A stretch of DNA of 64,000 bases from an uncultured Christensenella sp. (GTDB lineage: Bacteria; Bacillota; Clostridia; Christensenellales; UBA3700), in contig CASEHD010000011.1 in NCBI GenBank assembly GCA_949287655.1, positions 45,541-109,540 of the forward strand, written 5' to 3'. The translations under genes and the position numbers were made by a program. This document shows positions 33,448 through 41,651 of the stretch, piece after piece. Positions within the stretch are counted from its first letter, which is position 1. Each line of letters begins with the position of its first letter. The notes beneath the pieces are model-generated. The model did not search any database and was not told the DNA's origin. It saw nothing but the letters and a program-made list of their open reading frames with translations.

Positions 33448-35040
33448 ATGAAATTCACGGTAAATATTCAGAGAAGAAACAGGCGCAACGCGCCGATCGG
33501 GCAGGACGCGCCGCCGTACGCCGCGGACGGGCTTTTGTTCGTCGCGGACGGGCTGGGCGGCTCAGGCGGCTTTGTACACAAAGAAGCCGCCGCTGTGTTC
33601 GCAGACGAGGACAAGGCGCTTAAAGCGATACTTTCGGCATTCCCGGGGGCGTCGGCAGACGGACCCGTCGCCGAGTATGCGAAAGTGGCGTTCGTCGACG
33701 CGTTCAAAGAGGGCAGAACGGGTGAAAGCGCATATTTTGCTTCGCGTTTTCTCGCGCTGGCGACCGTTTACGCTTTTGAAGAAGCGCGGATATTCGATCC
33801 TGAAAAGATCGCGGGCGCTTCCGCAAACGAAGACGCGCGTTTTGCCGCAAAGCTGAGGGATTATCTGGTTGAAAAAGAACTGGCGCTCGCAAAGGCGATC
33901 GGCCTCGACGGCGCGAAAGTGCCGGAAGGTATGCTTTTTCTGCCGTCAACGTTCTGCGTCGTGCTGTATAAGGAAGATGTTGACGACGTTGACGTTCTCG
34001 TTCTGTACGCGGGCGACTCGCGCGCGTATGTATGGGATGCGGACGGGCTCAAGGCGCTCACGGTCGACCACAACGACGAAAGCAGGATGATGAACAATCT
34101 GATCGCTCCGCTTGCGAAGCCGTTTATCGAGCCCGTAAGGTACCGTCTCAAAAAACCGTGCGCGGTTTTTGCGGCGACGGACGGGATATACGATTCGATT
34201 TATACAAAGCAGCCGCTTTATCTCGAAGCGGTGCTGTTTGAGCCGTTTGCGAAGGTTTACGCGGAATCGGCGGGAGCGAAGACGACGGACGAAGAAAAAT
34301 TCGCGGCGGCTGCCGATAAGATAAAGGCAGATTATTCGGGAGACCTGGGGTCTCACGACGACAGCAACACGATGGCGATGGCGACGTTCGGCTATCCGGG
34401 GTTCAACGATTTTGCGAAAGTCGCGGCAAAGAGGATAGCGTATCTGGAAAGTCTGCATCCCGATTGGGACAAATACCTTTACGTCGACGCGGACATGCGC
34501 TGCGAGGAAAGCAGGATAAACAGAAACATGCTGACCAGGATATACGGCGAGCGCGCCGGGCAGATAGAACGCATATATCTTGCGCATAGCGGCGCGGACG
34601 CTCGCGTTGAGGAAGGCGCAAAGAGCGAGGTTTCGGAATTTTGCGCGATTAACGCAAGGAAGGAAAGATATATATCCCTGAGAGAGGCGACCGCGGCGAT
34701 GTCGGCAAAGTATTTCGACGACTGCGAAAGAAGGGCGCTTCCCGCCGGAATAAAGACTTTCGGGCAGATATCCGCGCGGTCGGACGAGAAAGCGGTCAGG
34801 GACTTCTGGTTCAGAAACGGTGCAAGGCTGGTCTGCGAAAGCGTCGCCGGCGTAGGGGAAGGAAAGGCGCTTAACGTCAACGTAAGCGACATTTTACTGC
34901 CTGCGGTGGAGCGGCATATAAAAGAAGTTTACGGCGGGGCGTATCTCGTCCGCAAGGAGCTTTCCGCGATAATGGACGGGTACGACGAGCAATACTACTC
35001 CCTTGTCGGGGCAGATAAGCCGCTGAGACGGCAAATATAA
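33448..35040 (+). CDS. PP2C-like protein phosphatase
   Basis: 530 residues. The PP2C metal motifs can be followed: FVADGLGGSGG near 30-40 (DG metal ligand), LYAGDSRAYVW near 188 (GDSR), FAATDGIYDS near 243 (DG) and SHDDSNTMAM near 303 (DD-N), so the catalytic domain spans about 1-320 with a helical insert. The C-terminal ~200 residues (from WDKYLYVDADM on) have no recognised family and may bind the vWA partner or kinase. It should dephosphorylate Ser/Thr residues placed by the kinase encoded 15 bases downstream. Confidence 0.88.
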   Translation: MKFTVNIQRRNRRNAPIGQDAPPYAADGLLFVADGLGGSGGFVHKEAAAVFADEDKALKAILSAFPGASADGPVAEYAKVAFVDAFKEGRTGESAYFASRFLALATVYAFEEARIFDPEKIAGASANEDARFAAKLRDYLVEKELALAKAIGLDGAKVPEGMLFLPSTFCVVLYKEDVDDVDVLVLYAGDSRAYVWDADGLKALTVDHNDESRMMNNLIAPLAKPFIEPVRYRLKKPCAVFAATDGIYDSIYTKQPLYLEAVLFEPFAKVYAESAGAKTTDEEKFAAAADKIKADYSGDLGSHDDSNTMAMATFGYPGFNDFAKVAAKRIAYLESLHPDWDKYLYVDADMRCEESRINRNMLTRIYGERAGQIERIYLAHSGADARVEEGAKSEVSEFCAINARKERYISLREATAAMSAKYFDDCERRALPAGIKTFGQISARSDEKAVRDFWFRNGARLVCESVAGVGEGKALNVNVSDILLPAVERHIKEVYGGAYLVRKELSAIMDGYDEQYYSLVGADKPLRRQI

Positions 35041-35055
35041 AAACAGGATCCGGAT

Positions 35056-36771
35056 ATGAATGTAAACGGCTACGAGTTGACAGAATGGACTTTTTCGACG
35101 GGCGGAGAGATCGCGGTTGCGAAGAAAGACGGGAAATCCTACTTCCTGAAGAGGTACAATTCCGCGTTGATGCCGTCTGAAAGCGCGTCTCCCCAAACGA
35201 GAGCCAGACTGGAAGAGAAGTTTTCACGGCTGAAAGGAAGGCGCGACCGGATAAACGGCACGCTTGACGAGATAGACGACCCGACCGTCGTAAAGACGGT
35301 TGAGACCTTTATCGACGAATGTCATCTGATAGAGGTCAACAGCTTTGTCGAAAACGTTATCGGGGCGCCGGAATTCGCCGCACTGCCCGCAAAGCAGAAG
35401 GGCGAAGCGCTGTTGTCCGCAGTGAAAGCCGTCGCGTTGATACATGAGAAAGGACTCGTACACTCCGATATAAAGCCTGCCAACCTGCTCATGGTCAGGA
35501 CGGGCGACAAAGTCGAAGCAAGGATAATAGACTTCGATTCAAGCTATTTCCTTGACGAGACGGCGACATTGAAAAACGTATGCGGCGACGACTTTTACGG
35601 CTCGCCGGAGACGGTCGCGAATATGGGCGACAATGACCCGGAATTGAGAAGTTATCTCAGCGAAAAGGCGGATATATTTTCGCTGGGGCTGACGCTTTAC
35701 GAATACTATACCGGCGTTAAATTCGATACGGGCAGGGAAGAAAAGCGCGTATGGAGCCTTTTGTGCGACGGCGAAGAAGTCAGGATCGGCGAAGAAGTGA
35801 AAGAGCCGCTGCGCGCGACGATACAAAAGATGATAAGCTATGAGCCCGCCGACAGACCCTCCGCCCGCGAAGTCTGCGACGCCATTGCGTCGATTGCGAC
35901 AAAAAGCCGCGGCGAAGAAGAGCCGGCGGCAATGACGGGGGCGCCCGCGGAAAGGACGGCTCCCGCAAGGAGAGCGCCGGTTACAAGGGCGTCGATACAC
36001 AGAGGCGAGGGAGTCACGACAAAACCGGACGACGGCTACCCGGCGGACGAACCGTGGAGAGAAGACAACATCGAATTCGTAAAGGAGGGTTTAGACTTTT
36101 ACGAATTCGTGAAAATAGAAAGGATTCTCGACGCGAAAGGCGGAAGATATTATAAACTGACTAAGCGCAACGGCGTAAACCTGATGCGAAAGAAGGAACA
36201 GCTTATAATTATGGGCTGCGCGTGCGAAAAGAAGGGCGGCGAGAAGGCGGGCGTCGAAGAGATCGCAAGGGAAGCCGACGCTGCCGACGGTATAGAGCTG
36301 GTCGGAGAGTCTGAACCGGGATTGCCGGAAGAAGGAGCGGTCAGCGGCGAATGTGAGCTCTGCGCGCCGTGGGAAGGGCACGGGATAATATTCGTCAAAG
36401 ACACTTTGATCGGCATAGGCTGCAAAAAGGTGGAAAGGGCGGACAGCGGCGCAAAGACGTACAGATTTATATTTGACAGGGAGTCTGAGACAGATACCCT
36501 TGCAGAGTGCATAGAAAAAGGTTATGCGGTTGAAAGAGAGCCCGCCGCCGCTTCAACGGCGGTTAGCGAAAGGGAGCTCAACAAGCTGTGGGAGGGCGAC
36601 GAGGGCGCGTTCGACGCTGGCGTAATGGAGGCGAGGCGCATAAAATCCATAGCGCGTTGTGTCTGCAAAGGGCACAGGGAATATGAGGTCGTTTTCGTCA
36701 CTCCGGCAGGGACTGAACGCAGATGTATCCTGGACTATGCGTCGCTTAAAGTGTTGGGCCTCATAGCCTGA
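35056..36771 (+). CDS. Ser/Thr protein kinase with three C-terminal repeats
   Basis: 571 residues, no membrane helix. Kinase domain about 1-280: ATP Lys in SYFLKRY, catalytic loop VHSDIKPANLL (HSD instead of HRD, catalytic Asp kept), metal motif DFD in place of DFG, activation end YGSPE, and DIFSLGLTLYEYYTG. After a proline/alanine-rich linker come three related segments of about 60-70 residues (DNIEFVKEGLDFYEFVKIERI, HGIIFVKDTLIGIGCKKVER, EGAFDAGVMEARRIKSIARC), each followed by strands ending in a short hydrophobic tail. They are not a family I know and may be sensor or substrate-binding modules. Terminator follows. Confidence 0.88.
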   Translation: MNVNGYELTEWTFSTGGEIAVAKKDGKSYFLKRYNSALMPSESASPQTRARLEEKFSRLKGRRDRINGTLDEIDDPTVVKTVETFIDECHLIEVNSFVENVIGAPEFAALPAKQKGEALLSAVKAVALIHEKGLVHSDIKPANLLMVRTGDKVEARIIDFDSSYFLDETATLKNVCGDDFYGSPETVANMGDNDPELRSYLSEKADIFSLGLTLYEYYTGVKFDTGREEKRVWSLLCDGEEVRIGEEVKEPLRATIQKMISYEPADRPSAREVCDAIASIATKSRGEEEPAAMTGAPAERTAPARRAPVTRASIHRGEGVTTKPDDGYPADEPWREDNIEFVKEGLDFYEFVKIERILDAKGGRYYKLTKRNGVNLMRKKEQLIIMGCACEKKGGEKAGVEEIAREADAADGIELVGESEPGLPEEGAVSGECELCAPWEGHGIIFVKDTLIGIGCKKVERADSGAKTYRFIFDRESETDTLAECIEKGYAVEREPAAASTAVSERELNKLWEGDEGAFDAGVMEARRIKSIARCVCKGHREYEVVFVTPAGTERRCILDYASLKVLGLIA

Positions 36772-36789
36772 CTTAAAGGAGACATTTTG

Positions 36790-36812
36790 CCCCGCAGTTT
36801 CGCGGGGTTTTT
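36790..36812 (+). terminator. Terminator of the kinase operon
   Basis: CCCCGC (36790-36795) with GCGGGG (36802-36807), 6-nt loop, five T. Confidence 0.9.
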
Positions 36813-36886
36813 CGTTATTCGATTATCCGGGTGATTTTACCGTTTTTACGAGGATTCTGAAAATTTTTTATGCGCCGATAACAAGG

Positions 36887-37043
36887 GGCGCAGAGAGAGG
36901 TATATTCGCTTAGCTGTTTATTACGTAGGTCGATTATCACTGCCAACCGCGAAAGCAACCGCTTCGCTACGCTATGCGGGTTGCCGTACCCTGTCAACGC
37001 TTTGCTTTTGACGAGGGTTCCTGCGTCCCTCACACTCTGCGTG
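36887..37043. repeat. 157-bp repeat, copy A
   Basis: Runs from GGCGCAGAGAGAGG to CTCTGCGTG. About 96% identical by eye to copy B. Its ends form short inverted repeats (CGCAGAG against CTCTGCG), like a non-coding miniature element. Internal patches GCGAAAGC and CGCTTCGC can pair. No reading frame is conserved. Confidence 0.8.
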
Positions 37044-37080
37044 AAAAACAACCGAGGTTGCATAAACCTCGGTTGTTTTT
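37044..37080. terminator. Perfect 16-bp hairpin between the repeats
   Basis: AAAAACAACCGAGGTT (37044-37059) pairs perfectly with AACCTCGGTTGTTTTT (37065-37080) over a 5-nt loop. With A5 before and T5 after the core stem it works as a bidirectional intrinsic terminator. On the minus strand it directly follows TCTCTGCGCCA, the acceptor-like end of the tRNA-like element. Confidence 0.8.
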
Positions 37081-37237
37081 GGCGCAGAGAGAGGTATATT
37101 CGCTTAGCTGTTTATTACGTAGGTCGATTATCACTGCCGACCGCGAAAGCAACCGCTTCGCTACGCTATGCGGATCGCCGTCCCCTGTCAACGCTTCGCT
37201 TTTGACGAGGGTTCCTGCGTCCCTCACTCTCTGCGTG
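37081..37237. repeat. 157-bp repeat, copy B
   Basis: Same length and ends as copy A, about six substitutions. On the minus strand it is joined to a tRNA-Ser-like 5' half (37239-37293), and its far end supplies TCTCTGC-G-CCA. Confidence 0.8.
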
Positions 37238-37238
37238 A

Positions 37239-37293
37239 TTACCGTACACACGATTTCCAATCGTGCGCCTTAGGCCAGCTCAGCCATCTCTGC
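37239..37293 (-). pseudogene. tRNA-Ser(GGA)-like 5' half joined to repeat B
   Basis: On the minus strand: acceptor 5' strand GCAGAGA, a D-arm of the long class-II type (GGCTGAGCTGGCCTAAGGC), a perfect anticodon arm CACGA-TTGGAAA-TCGTG (anticodon GGA), then GTGTACGG as the start of a variable arm. The normal T arm does not follow; repeat B does. At the far end of the repeat (37079-37090) the minus strand reads TCTCTGC-G-CCA, complementary to the acceptor. Either a pseudogene or a tRNA interrupted by about 150 nt. Confidence 0.6.
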
Positions 37294-37320
37294 ATATATT
37301 TATTAAGTTTTTTATAAATC

Positions 37321-37619
37321 CCTCTCTCGGAGAGAGGTATATTCGCTCAACTATTTCCTGCGCAGGCCGGTTATCCCTGCCAATCGCGAAAGCGACCGCA
37401 TATCGGGATCGTTTCGCTCAGTTATTTAATACACAGGTTGAATATAATTACCAACCGCGAAAGCAACCGCATATCGGGATCGTTTCGCTCAGTAACCGCG
37501 AAAGCAACCGCATATCGGGATCGTTTCGCTCAGTTATTTAATACACAGGTTGAATATAATTACCAACCGCGAAAGCGACCGCTTCGCTACGCTATGCGGA
37601 TCGCCGAACCCTCGTTACG
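37321..37619. repeat. Diverged, internally expanded repeat copy C
   Basis: Starts with the palindrome CCTCTCTC-G-GAGAGAGG (37321-37337) followed by GTATATTCGCT as in copies A and B, and ends with the ATGCGGATCGCCG stretch of copy B. Inside, a tandem array is present: units 37396-37466 and 37508-37578 (71 bp, near identical) flank a 41-bp shortened unit (37467-37507), all starting CCGCATATCGGGATCG. Confidence 0.75.
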
Positions 37620-37621
37620 TT

Positions 37622-37675
37622 TTACCGTACACACGATTGAGAGTCTCGCCTTAGGCCGGCTCAGCCAATCTCTGC
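37622..37675 (-). pseudogene. Second tRNA-Ser-like 5' half joined to repeat C
   Basis: On the minus strand: GCAGAGA, D-arm GGCTGAGCCGGCCTAAGGC, a damaged anticodon arm (loop CTCTCAA, one mismatched pair) and again GTGTGTACGGTAA. A T-loop-like GGGTTCGGCGATCC follows before the repeat body. The broken anticodon arm and missing 3' acceptor strand argue for a pseudogene. Confidence 0.5.
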
Positions 37676-37761
37676 ACGCGTCGATATTTAATTGCAAAAG
37701 CAATATTACCATAAAAAAACGGATTTTGCAAGTAAAATATCGGTTAATGCGATTAAAAAAT

Positions 37762-37801
37762 AAATTCGCGCCGCGTTATGAGCTCGACGCGGCGCGAATT
37801 T
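37762..37801 (-). terminator. Terminator of the minus-strand LRR lipoprotein gene
   Basis: Perfect 14-bp stem AAATTCGCGCCGCG/CGCGGCGCGAATTT (37762-37775 with 37788-37801). Reading on the minus strand it is followed by ATTTATTTTTTAA, so it ends the transcript of the gene at 37888-39375. Confidence 0.75.
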
Positions 37802-37887
37802 GCAACTAAGACGCAGTTCGGCGGTTTTTTGTTCAAACGTATTCATATTAAAAATGCGTTGGCGGCGCGGCGAACGCCGCAGGTCTG

Positions 37888-39375
37888 TCAGCCGCGTTCC
37901 CAGTAATACTCTTTGTGGGTAGACGTGAATACGCGCGCGGCGTCCGACGCGTTTGCGAGAGTGGCGGCGTCCATCTCTTTACGGTTGGAAGCGGGCTCGT
38001 ATTCAGAAACGGCGTAAGACCAGCCTTCGGTTTCTGCAAACGTCATTGCAGAGAGAGAAGAGCAGTTGTTAAATGCAAACCCGTCTATCTTAGAGACGTT
38101 TTTGCCGATATATACGCGTTCAAGCGTCGTACAGTCTTCAAAGGCCGCTTCGCCCAGCTCTGTCACGCTGTCGGGTATTGTCGCTTCGGTAAGAGAAGCG
38201 CAGTTCCTGAACGCGCGGTTTTGTATCCGTTTAAGCCCTTCGCGCAGCGTTACTTCTGCAAGAGACGTACAGCCGGCGAACGCGCTGCTTTCAATGTCGG
38301 TAACGCTCGCGGGCAAGTCTATCTTTTTGAGAGAAGAGCAGTTTGCGAAAGCTTCTGAATTTATCTTTTCGGTTCCTTCAGAAAGAGTCACGGACGCAAG
38401 AGAAGAGCATCCCGAAAAGGCAGTAGCTCCGACTTCTTTTACCGGAGGAAGAGAGACCGAGCCCAGAGAAGCGCAGTTCATAAACGCACAGCTTCCGATC
38501 TCTGTCACGCTGTCGGGAAGGACAAGACTTTCTATGTCGGTATAAGCGAAGGCAAAATCTTTGACGGATGTCACGCCTTCGGGAATAACGACGTTTTTAA
38601 GAGGTTCGCCGTTGAGATAAAGACCGCCCGCAACAGACGCCGGATTGCTCTCGTAAGAAGAATAGAAATCTATCCCGCACCACGCGTCTAAGTCCGTGAT
38701 ATTGACTTTTTCCACATTGCAGTTCATGAACGCGTGCATGCCGATTCTATTAAGACTTGCAGGCAGGTTGAGTTCTTTCAGAGATTTGCAGTCTTGGAAA
38801 GCGTAATCCACGATTATTTGCAGTCCGTTGCCGAAATCTATATTTTCCAGGTTGGAACAGAACTGAAAAGCGTTAATTCCGATATATACCATAGAGTCCG
38901 GCAAAGTCACGCTTTTAAGCGTAAGGTTGCCGTTAAAGGCGGAAGCGGCTATCGCAGTGACGGGGAAGCCCTGTATCATTTCCGGGATGATAAGCTCCTC
39001 TCCGCCGTCGTTGCAGCCGGTTATCTCGACGCCGTCGTCCGCTACGCTGTAAGTCACATTGGATTGTGTCCATTCCGCGGTAAGCGCGACGTCGTGCGCC
39101 GGCATGACGGACGCCGAATTGTAGATATTGCCGTCGGCGTCCTTCCAGCAGGAAAAGACGTAACCGGATCTGGTAGGCACCGCGATCGAAGAAAGGACTT
39201 CGCCTTCGCGGTACGACATGTCGCCGAACGTTTCGTTGCCGCCCGCGCTGTCGAAAGACAGTTTATAAGTCGGCTCGGTTTGTTCTTTTTCGTTTACGTC
39301 GCAGCAAACCGCCGTAAACGCGCAAAGCGCCGCTGCCGTAAATATCGCAATAATCAATACAATTCTCTTTTTCAT
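37888..39375 (-). CDS. BspA-like leucine-rich-repeat surface lipoprotein
   Basis: 495 residues. Signal peptide with lipobox ending AVC near residue 24. One InlB B-type repeat follows (YKLSFDSAGG to LTAEW, about 36-102), then some ten BspA/LRR_5 repeats (LKSVTLPDSMVYIGINAF, LKKIDLPASVTDIESSAF and so on) to about residue 450. Such proteins bind host matrix or other bacteria; the target is unknown. It combines in small form the two repeat types of the giant lipoprotein at 4707. AGGGGT lies before the ATG. Single gene with its own promoter and terminator. Confidence 0.92.
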   Translation of the reverse strand: MKKRIVLIIAIFTAAALCAFTAVCCDVNEKEQTEPTYKLSFDSAGGNETFGDMSYREGEVLSSIAVPTRSGYVFSCWKDADGNIYNSASVMPAHDVALTAEWTQSNVTYSVADDGVEITGCNDGGEELIIPEMIQGFPVTAIAASAFNGNLTLKSVTLPDSMVYIGINAFQFCSNLENIDFGNGLQIIVDYAFQDCKSLKELNLPASLNRIGMHAFMNCNVEKVNITDLDAWCGIDFYSSYESNPASVAGGLYLNGEPLKNVVIPEGVTSVKDFAFAYTDIESLVLPDSVTEIGSCAFMNCASLGSVSLPPVKEVGATAFSGCSSLASVTLSEGTEKINSEAFANCSSLKKIDLPASVTDIESSAFAGCTSLAEVTLREGLKRIQNRAFRNCASLTEATIPDSVTELGEAAFEDCTTLERVYIGKNVSKIDGFAFNNCSSLSAMTFAETEGWSYAVSEYEPASNRKEMDAATLANASDAARVFTSTHKEYYWERG

Positions 39376-39431
39376 AATTACCCCTTTTCCCGGGAAAATC
39401 GTTGCCGGGCGATCAATGTATGATCACTTAT

Positions 39432-39460
39432 ATAGTAATATTGCATAAAAACCAAGTCAA
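39432..39460 (-). promoter_or_regulatory. Promoter of the LRR lipoprotein
   Basis: On the minus strand TTGACT (39460-39455), 17-base spacer, TACTAT (39437-39432). Leader of about 50 nt to the ATG at 39375. Confidence 0.75.
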
Positions 39461-39559
39461 TACCGGTCGTCTTTGGAGGAGCGTTTTAAAGTCTGCGTTA
39501 TCGCGTCGGCGAATAAATCGAGTTAAAAAGAGGACAATAATCAAAAAACGGAGGTTGTT

Positions 39560-40000
39560 ATGGACGGACAAAGTTATAAACTGGCGACAAAATGCGCGAA
39601 AGGCGTAAAGATGGGCGCAACCGCGCTCGGACATATGTCAGAGTTCTGCGAGGAAGGAAAGATAAAAGAGGTAATGATAAATTATACCGCCAAGCACGTT
39701 GAGCTGGCTGAAGAAATAGACCGCGCTATACGCGCGCAGGGAAGATTGCCCAAAGACGTCGGAAAGATCGCCGAATGGTTTGCGGTTAAGGGGATAGAGT
39801 TTAAATTCGCGGGCAGGCGCGATACGGGCAAGGTCGCGCGCAGCGCGGTTTCGGGCGCGGACAAGGCGATAGGAATGCTTGAACGGGACGCGAGGACTTA
39901 CTCTCTCGCCGCACCCGAGATAACCGACTTTGTAGAGCGCACGATAGAGCTTGAACGCGATTTTAAAAAGGATATCGAAAAAGCGGCGGTCAAAGATTGA
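39560..40000 (+). CDS. Ferritin-like/helical-bundle protein of unknown function
   Basis: 146 residues, all helical by appearance, no signal peptide. Two similar helix pairs separated near residue 75 (KGVKMGATALGHMSEFCEEGKIKEV and SGADKAIGMLERDARTYSL) recall the DUF2383-like ferritin-fold proteins common in Clostridia, but the Glu/His metal ligands are not clearly arranged. CGGAGG ribosome site seven bases before ATG. Followed by an independent consensus promoter, so monocistronic. Function unknown. Confidence 0.7.
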   Translation: MDGQSYKLATKCAKGVKMGATALGHMSEFCEEGKIKEVMINYTAKHVELAEEIDRAIRAQGRLPKDVGKIAEWFAVKGIEFKFAGRRDTGKVARSAVSGADKAIGMLERDARTYSLAAPEITDFVERTIELERDFKKDIEKAAVKD

Positions 40001-40021
40001 TCTATTTGCGCGGGGCGCGCG

Positions 40022-40050
40022 TTGACAACTCCTTCGCAATTCGCTATAAT
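40022..40050 (+). promoter_or_regulatory. Perfect consensus promoter
   Basis: TTGACA (40022-40027), 17 bases, TATAAT (40045-40050). Should drive the HD protein, thioredoxin reductase and probably the ABC gene and dehydrogenase behind them. Confidence 0.93.
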
Positions 40051-40083
40051 TGAATTTAGGTTCGTACAACAGAGGAGCAGATA

Positions 40084-40692
40084 ATGGATTGCGAAGACAA
40101 TAAGAAAGAATTTATCACGATTTTCAACAATGCCGTCAGACGCCCCGGGGCGGATAAGTTCATTGAATGGCTTTCAAAGAGCGATTTCTTTTACGCGCCC
40201 GCGAGTTCTAAATTTCACAACGCGTTCGAGGGCGGGCTTTGCGAGCACAGTCTGAACGTGTGCAAACGCCTTAAAATGCTCGTCGATCAGGAAAAGAAAC
40301 TGCACGCGGCAAACGAAGCCGTGACTTCGATAACAGACGAAAGCATTGTGATATGCGGGCTTTTGCACGACGTCTGTAAGGCGAATTTTTACAAGGTCGA
40401 ATACCGCAATCAAAAGAGGAACGACGTCTGGGAAAAAGTGCCGTTTTTCGCGATCGACGAAGATCTGCCTTACGGCCACGGCGAAAAGTCGGTCTATATA
40501 ATCAACGGCTTCATGCGCCTTACCCGCGAAGAGGCGATGGCGATAAACTGGCATATGGGCGGTTTCGACAGCAGGGTAAAGGGAGGAGATTACAGCATCT
40601 CTAAGGCGTACCAAAAATATCCGCTCGCGGTGCTCACGCACATTGCGGATGTCATGGCTTCCTATCTGGACGAAAAGATAGGCAATAATTGA
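40084..40692 (+). CDS. HD-domain phosphohydrolase-like protein
   Basis: 202 residues. HD-superfamily metal ligands can be seen: CEHSLNVCKRL near 56-66, LLHDVCK near 96-102 (the HD pair), INWHMGGF near 155 and LTHIADVMASY near 183. Such proteins hydrolyse phosphoesters or nucleotides; many relatives are dNTPases or small regulatory phosphohydrolases. No fused domains. GAGGAG precedes the ATG. It is followed after 14 bases by thioredoxin reductase, so they are co-transcribed. Substrate unknown. Confidence 0.82.
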   Translation: MDCEDNKKEFITIFNNAVRRPGADKFIEWLSKSDFFYAPASSKFHNAFEGGLCEHSLNVCKRLKMLVDQEKKLHAANEAVTSITDESIVICGLLHDVCKANFYKVEYRNQKRNDVWEKVPFFAIDEDLPYGHGEKSVYIINGFMRLTREEAMAINWHMGGFDSRVKGGDYSISKAYQKYPLAVLTHIADVMASYLDEKIGNN

Positions 40693-40706
40693 GTGAGGAT
40701 AAGTTT

Positions 40707-41618
40707 ATGCAGAAGACAGATATTGCGATAGTCGGCGCAGGCACCGCCGGAATGAGCGCGGCGATATATGCAAAGCGCGCCGGAAAGAATGTGGTAATGC
40801 TTGAAGGATATATGCCCGGCGGACAAATAGTCGTGACTCCCGAAGTCGACAATTATCCCGCTCTCGGCAAAGTCAGCGGCTACGATTTCGCTATGGGACT
40901 TTACGATCAGGCGACGAAGCTCGGCGCCGGGATGATAAGCGGAGAAGTCAGAAAGGTCACCCGCTCGGAAGGCGGTTTTCTTATTGAATACGACGACGGA
41001 GAGTTGTGGGCGAAAGCACTTATAATCGCCACGGGCGCAAAAAATCGTAAGCTTGAAGTAGAGGATGAAGAAAGGCTTACCGGCTATGGCGTGTCTTATT
41101 GCGCGACCTGCGACGGCGCGTTCTTTAAGGGCAAAACCGTCGCCGTCGTCGGCGGCGGAAACACCGCTTTCGAGGACGCGGAGGTGCTCGCTTCGATGTG
41201 CGAAAAGGTGTACCTTATCCACCGCAGAGAGGGCTTCAGGGCAGAGCCCGAAAAGGTCGTGAAGGTCAGGAATATGCCCAACGTCGAATTCGTGTTGAAC
41301 GCTAAAGTCGTCGCGCTCATCGGCGGCGGCAAGGTCGAAGGTGTGACCCTCGAGGACACAAAGACGGGCGAAATGAAAGACCTTAAACTGGACGGCGTAT
41401 TCGTCGCGGTCGGGCAGACCCCGTCAACCGATATATTCGAAGGGCTCGTAAAGAGAGACAAGGCGGGCTATATCGTCGCGGACGAAAGCTGCATTGCGGG
41501 CGACGGAGTGTTCGTTGCGGGCGACTGCCGCACGAAAAAGGTCAGGCAGCTGGTCACCGCTGCGGCGGACGGAAGCGTCGCGGCTCTCGCGGCGAGCGAA
41601 TATTGCAGCGCCGACTGA
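40707..41618 (+). CDS. trxB: Thioredoxin reductase (NAD(P)H-dependent flavoenzyme)
   Basis: 303 residues. I choose ATG 40707 with GTGAGGA seven bases upstream rather than the in-frame TTG at 40689. FAD-binding GAGTAGMSAA at the N-terminus, redox pair CATC (C132, C135) in VSYCATCDGAFF, NAD(P)H motif VVGGGNTAFEDA, and the C-terminal FAD motif VFVAGDCR. Length is normal. The CATC pair with D after it is the classic low-molecular-weight TrxB arrangement. No thioredoxin gene is adjacent. The electron donor (NADPH or a ferredoxin/flavodoxin variant) is not certain. Confidence 0.94.
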   Translation: MQKTDIAIVGAGTAGMSAAIYAKRAGKNVVMLEGYMPGGQIVVTPEVDNYPALGKVSGYDFAMGLYDQATKLGAGMISGEVRKVTRSEGGFLIEYDDGELWAKALIIATGAKNRKLEVEDEERLTGYGVSYCATCDGAFFKGKTVAVVGGGNTAFEDAEVLASMCEKVYLIHRREGFRAEPEKVVKVRNMPNVEFVLNAKVVALIGGGKVEGVTLEDTKTGEMKDLKLDGVFVAVGQTPSTDIFEGLVKRDKAGYIVADESCIAGDGVFVAGDCRTKKVRQLVTAAADGSVAALAASEYCSAD

Positions 41619-41651
41619 CGGGCGCACTTTGGGAAAAGCGTAAAGTTTACT

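Noticed and set aside
20339..36771. Recently transferred mobile island with integrase or att sites
   Set aside because: No integrase, transposase or flanking direct repeats are seen and base use is like that of the neighbours; only the 37-kb repeats lie beside it.
37239..37293. A normal, functional tRNA-Ser gene
   Set aside because: Although the anticodon arm is perfect, the T arm does not follow and the matching acceptor strand is about 150 bases away, so it is listed only as a tRNA-like half.
36887..37680. CRISPR array
   Set aside because: Repeats are 157 bp with 37-bp or larger irregular gaps, no uniform 28-37 bp repeat-spacer pattern, and no cas genes.
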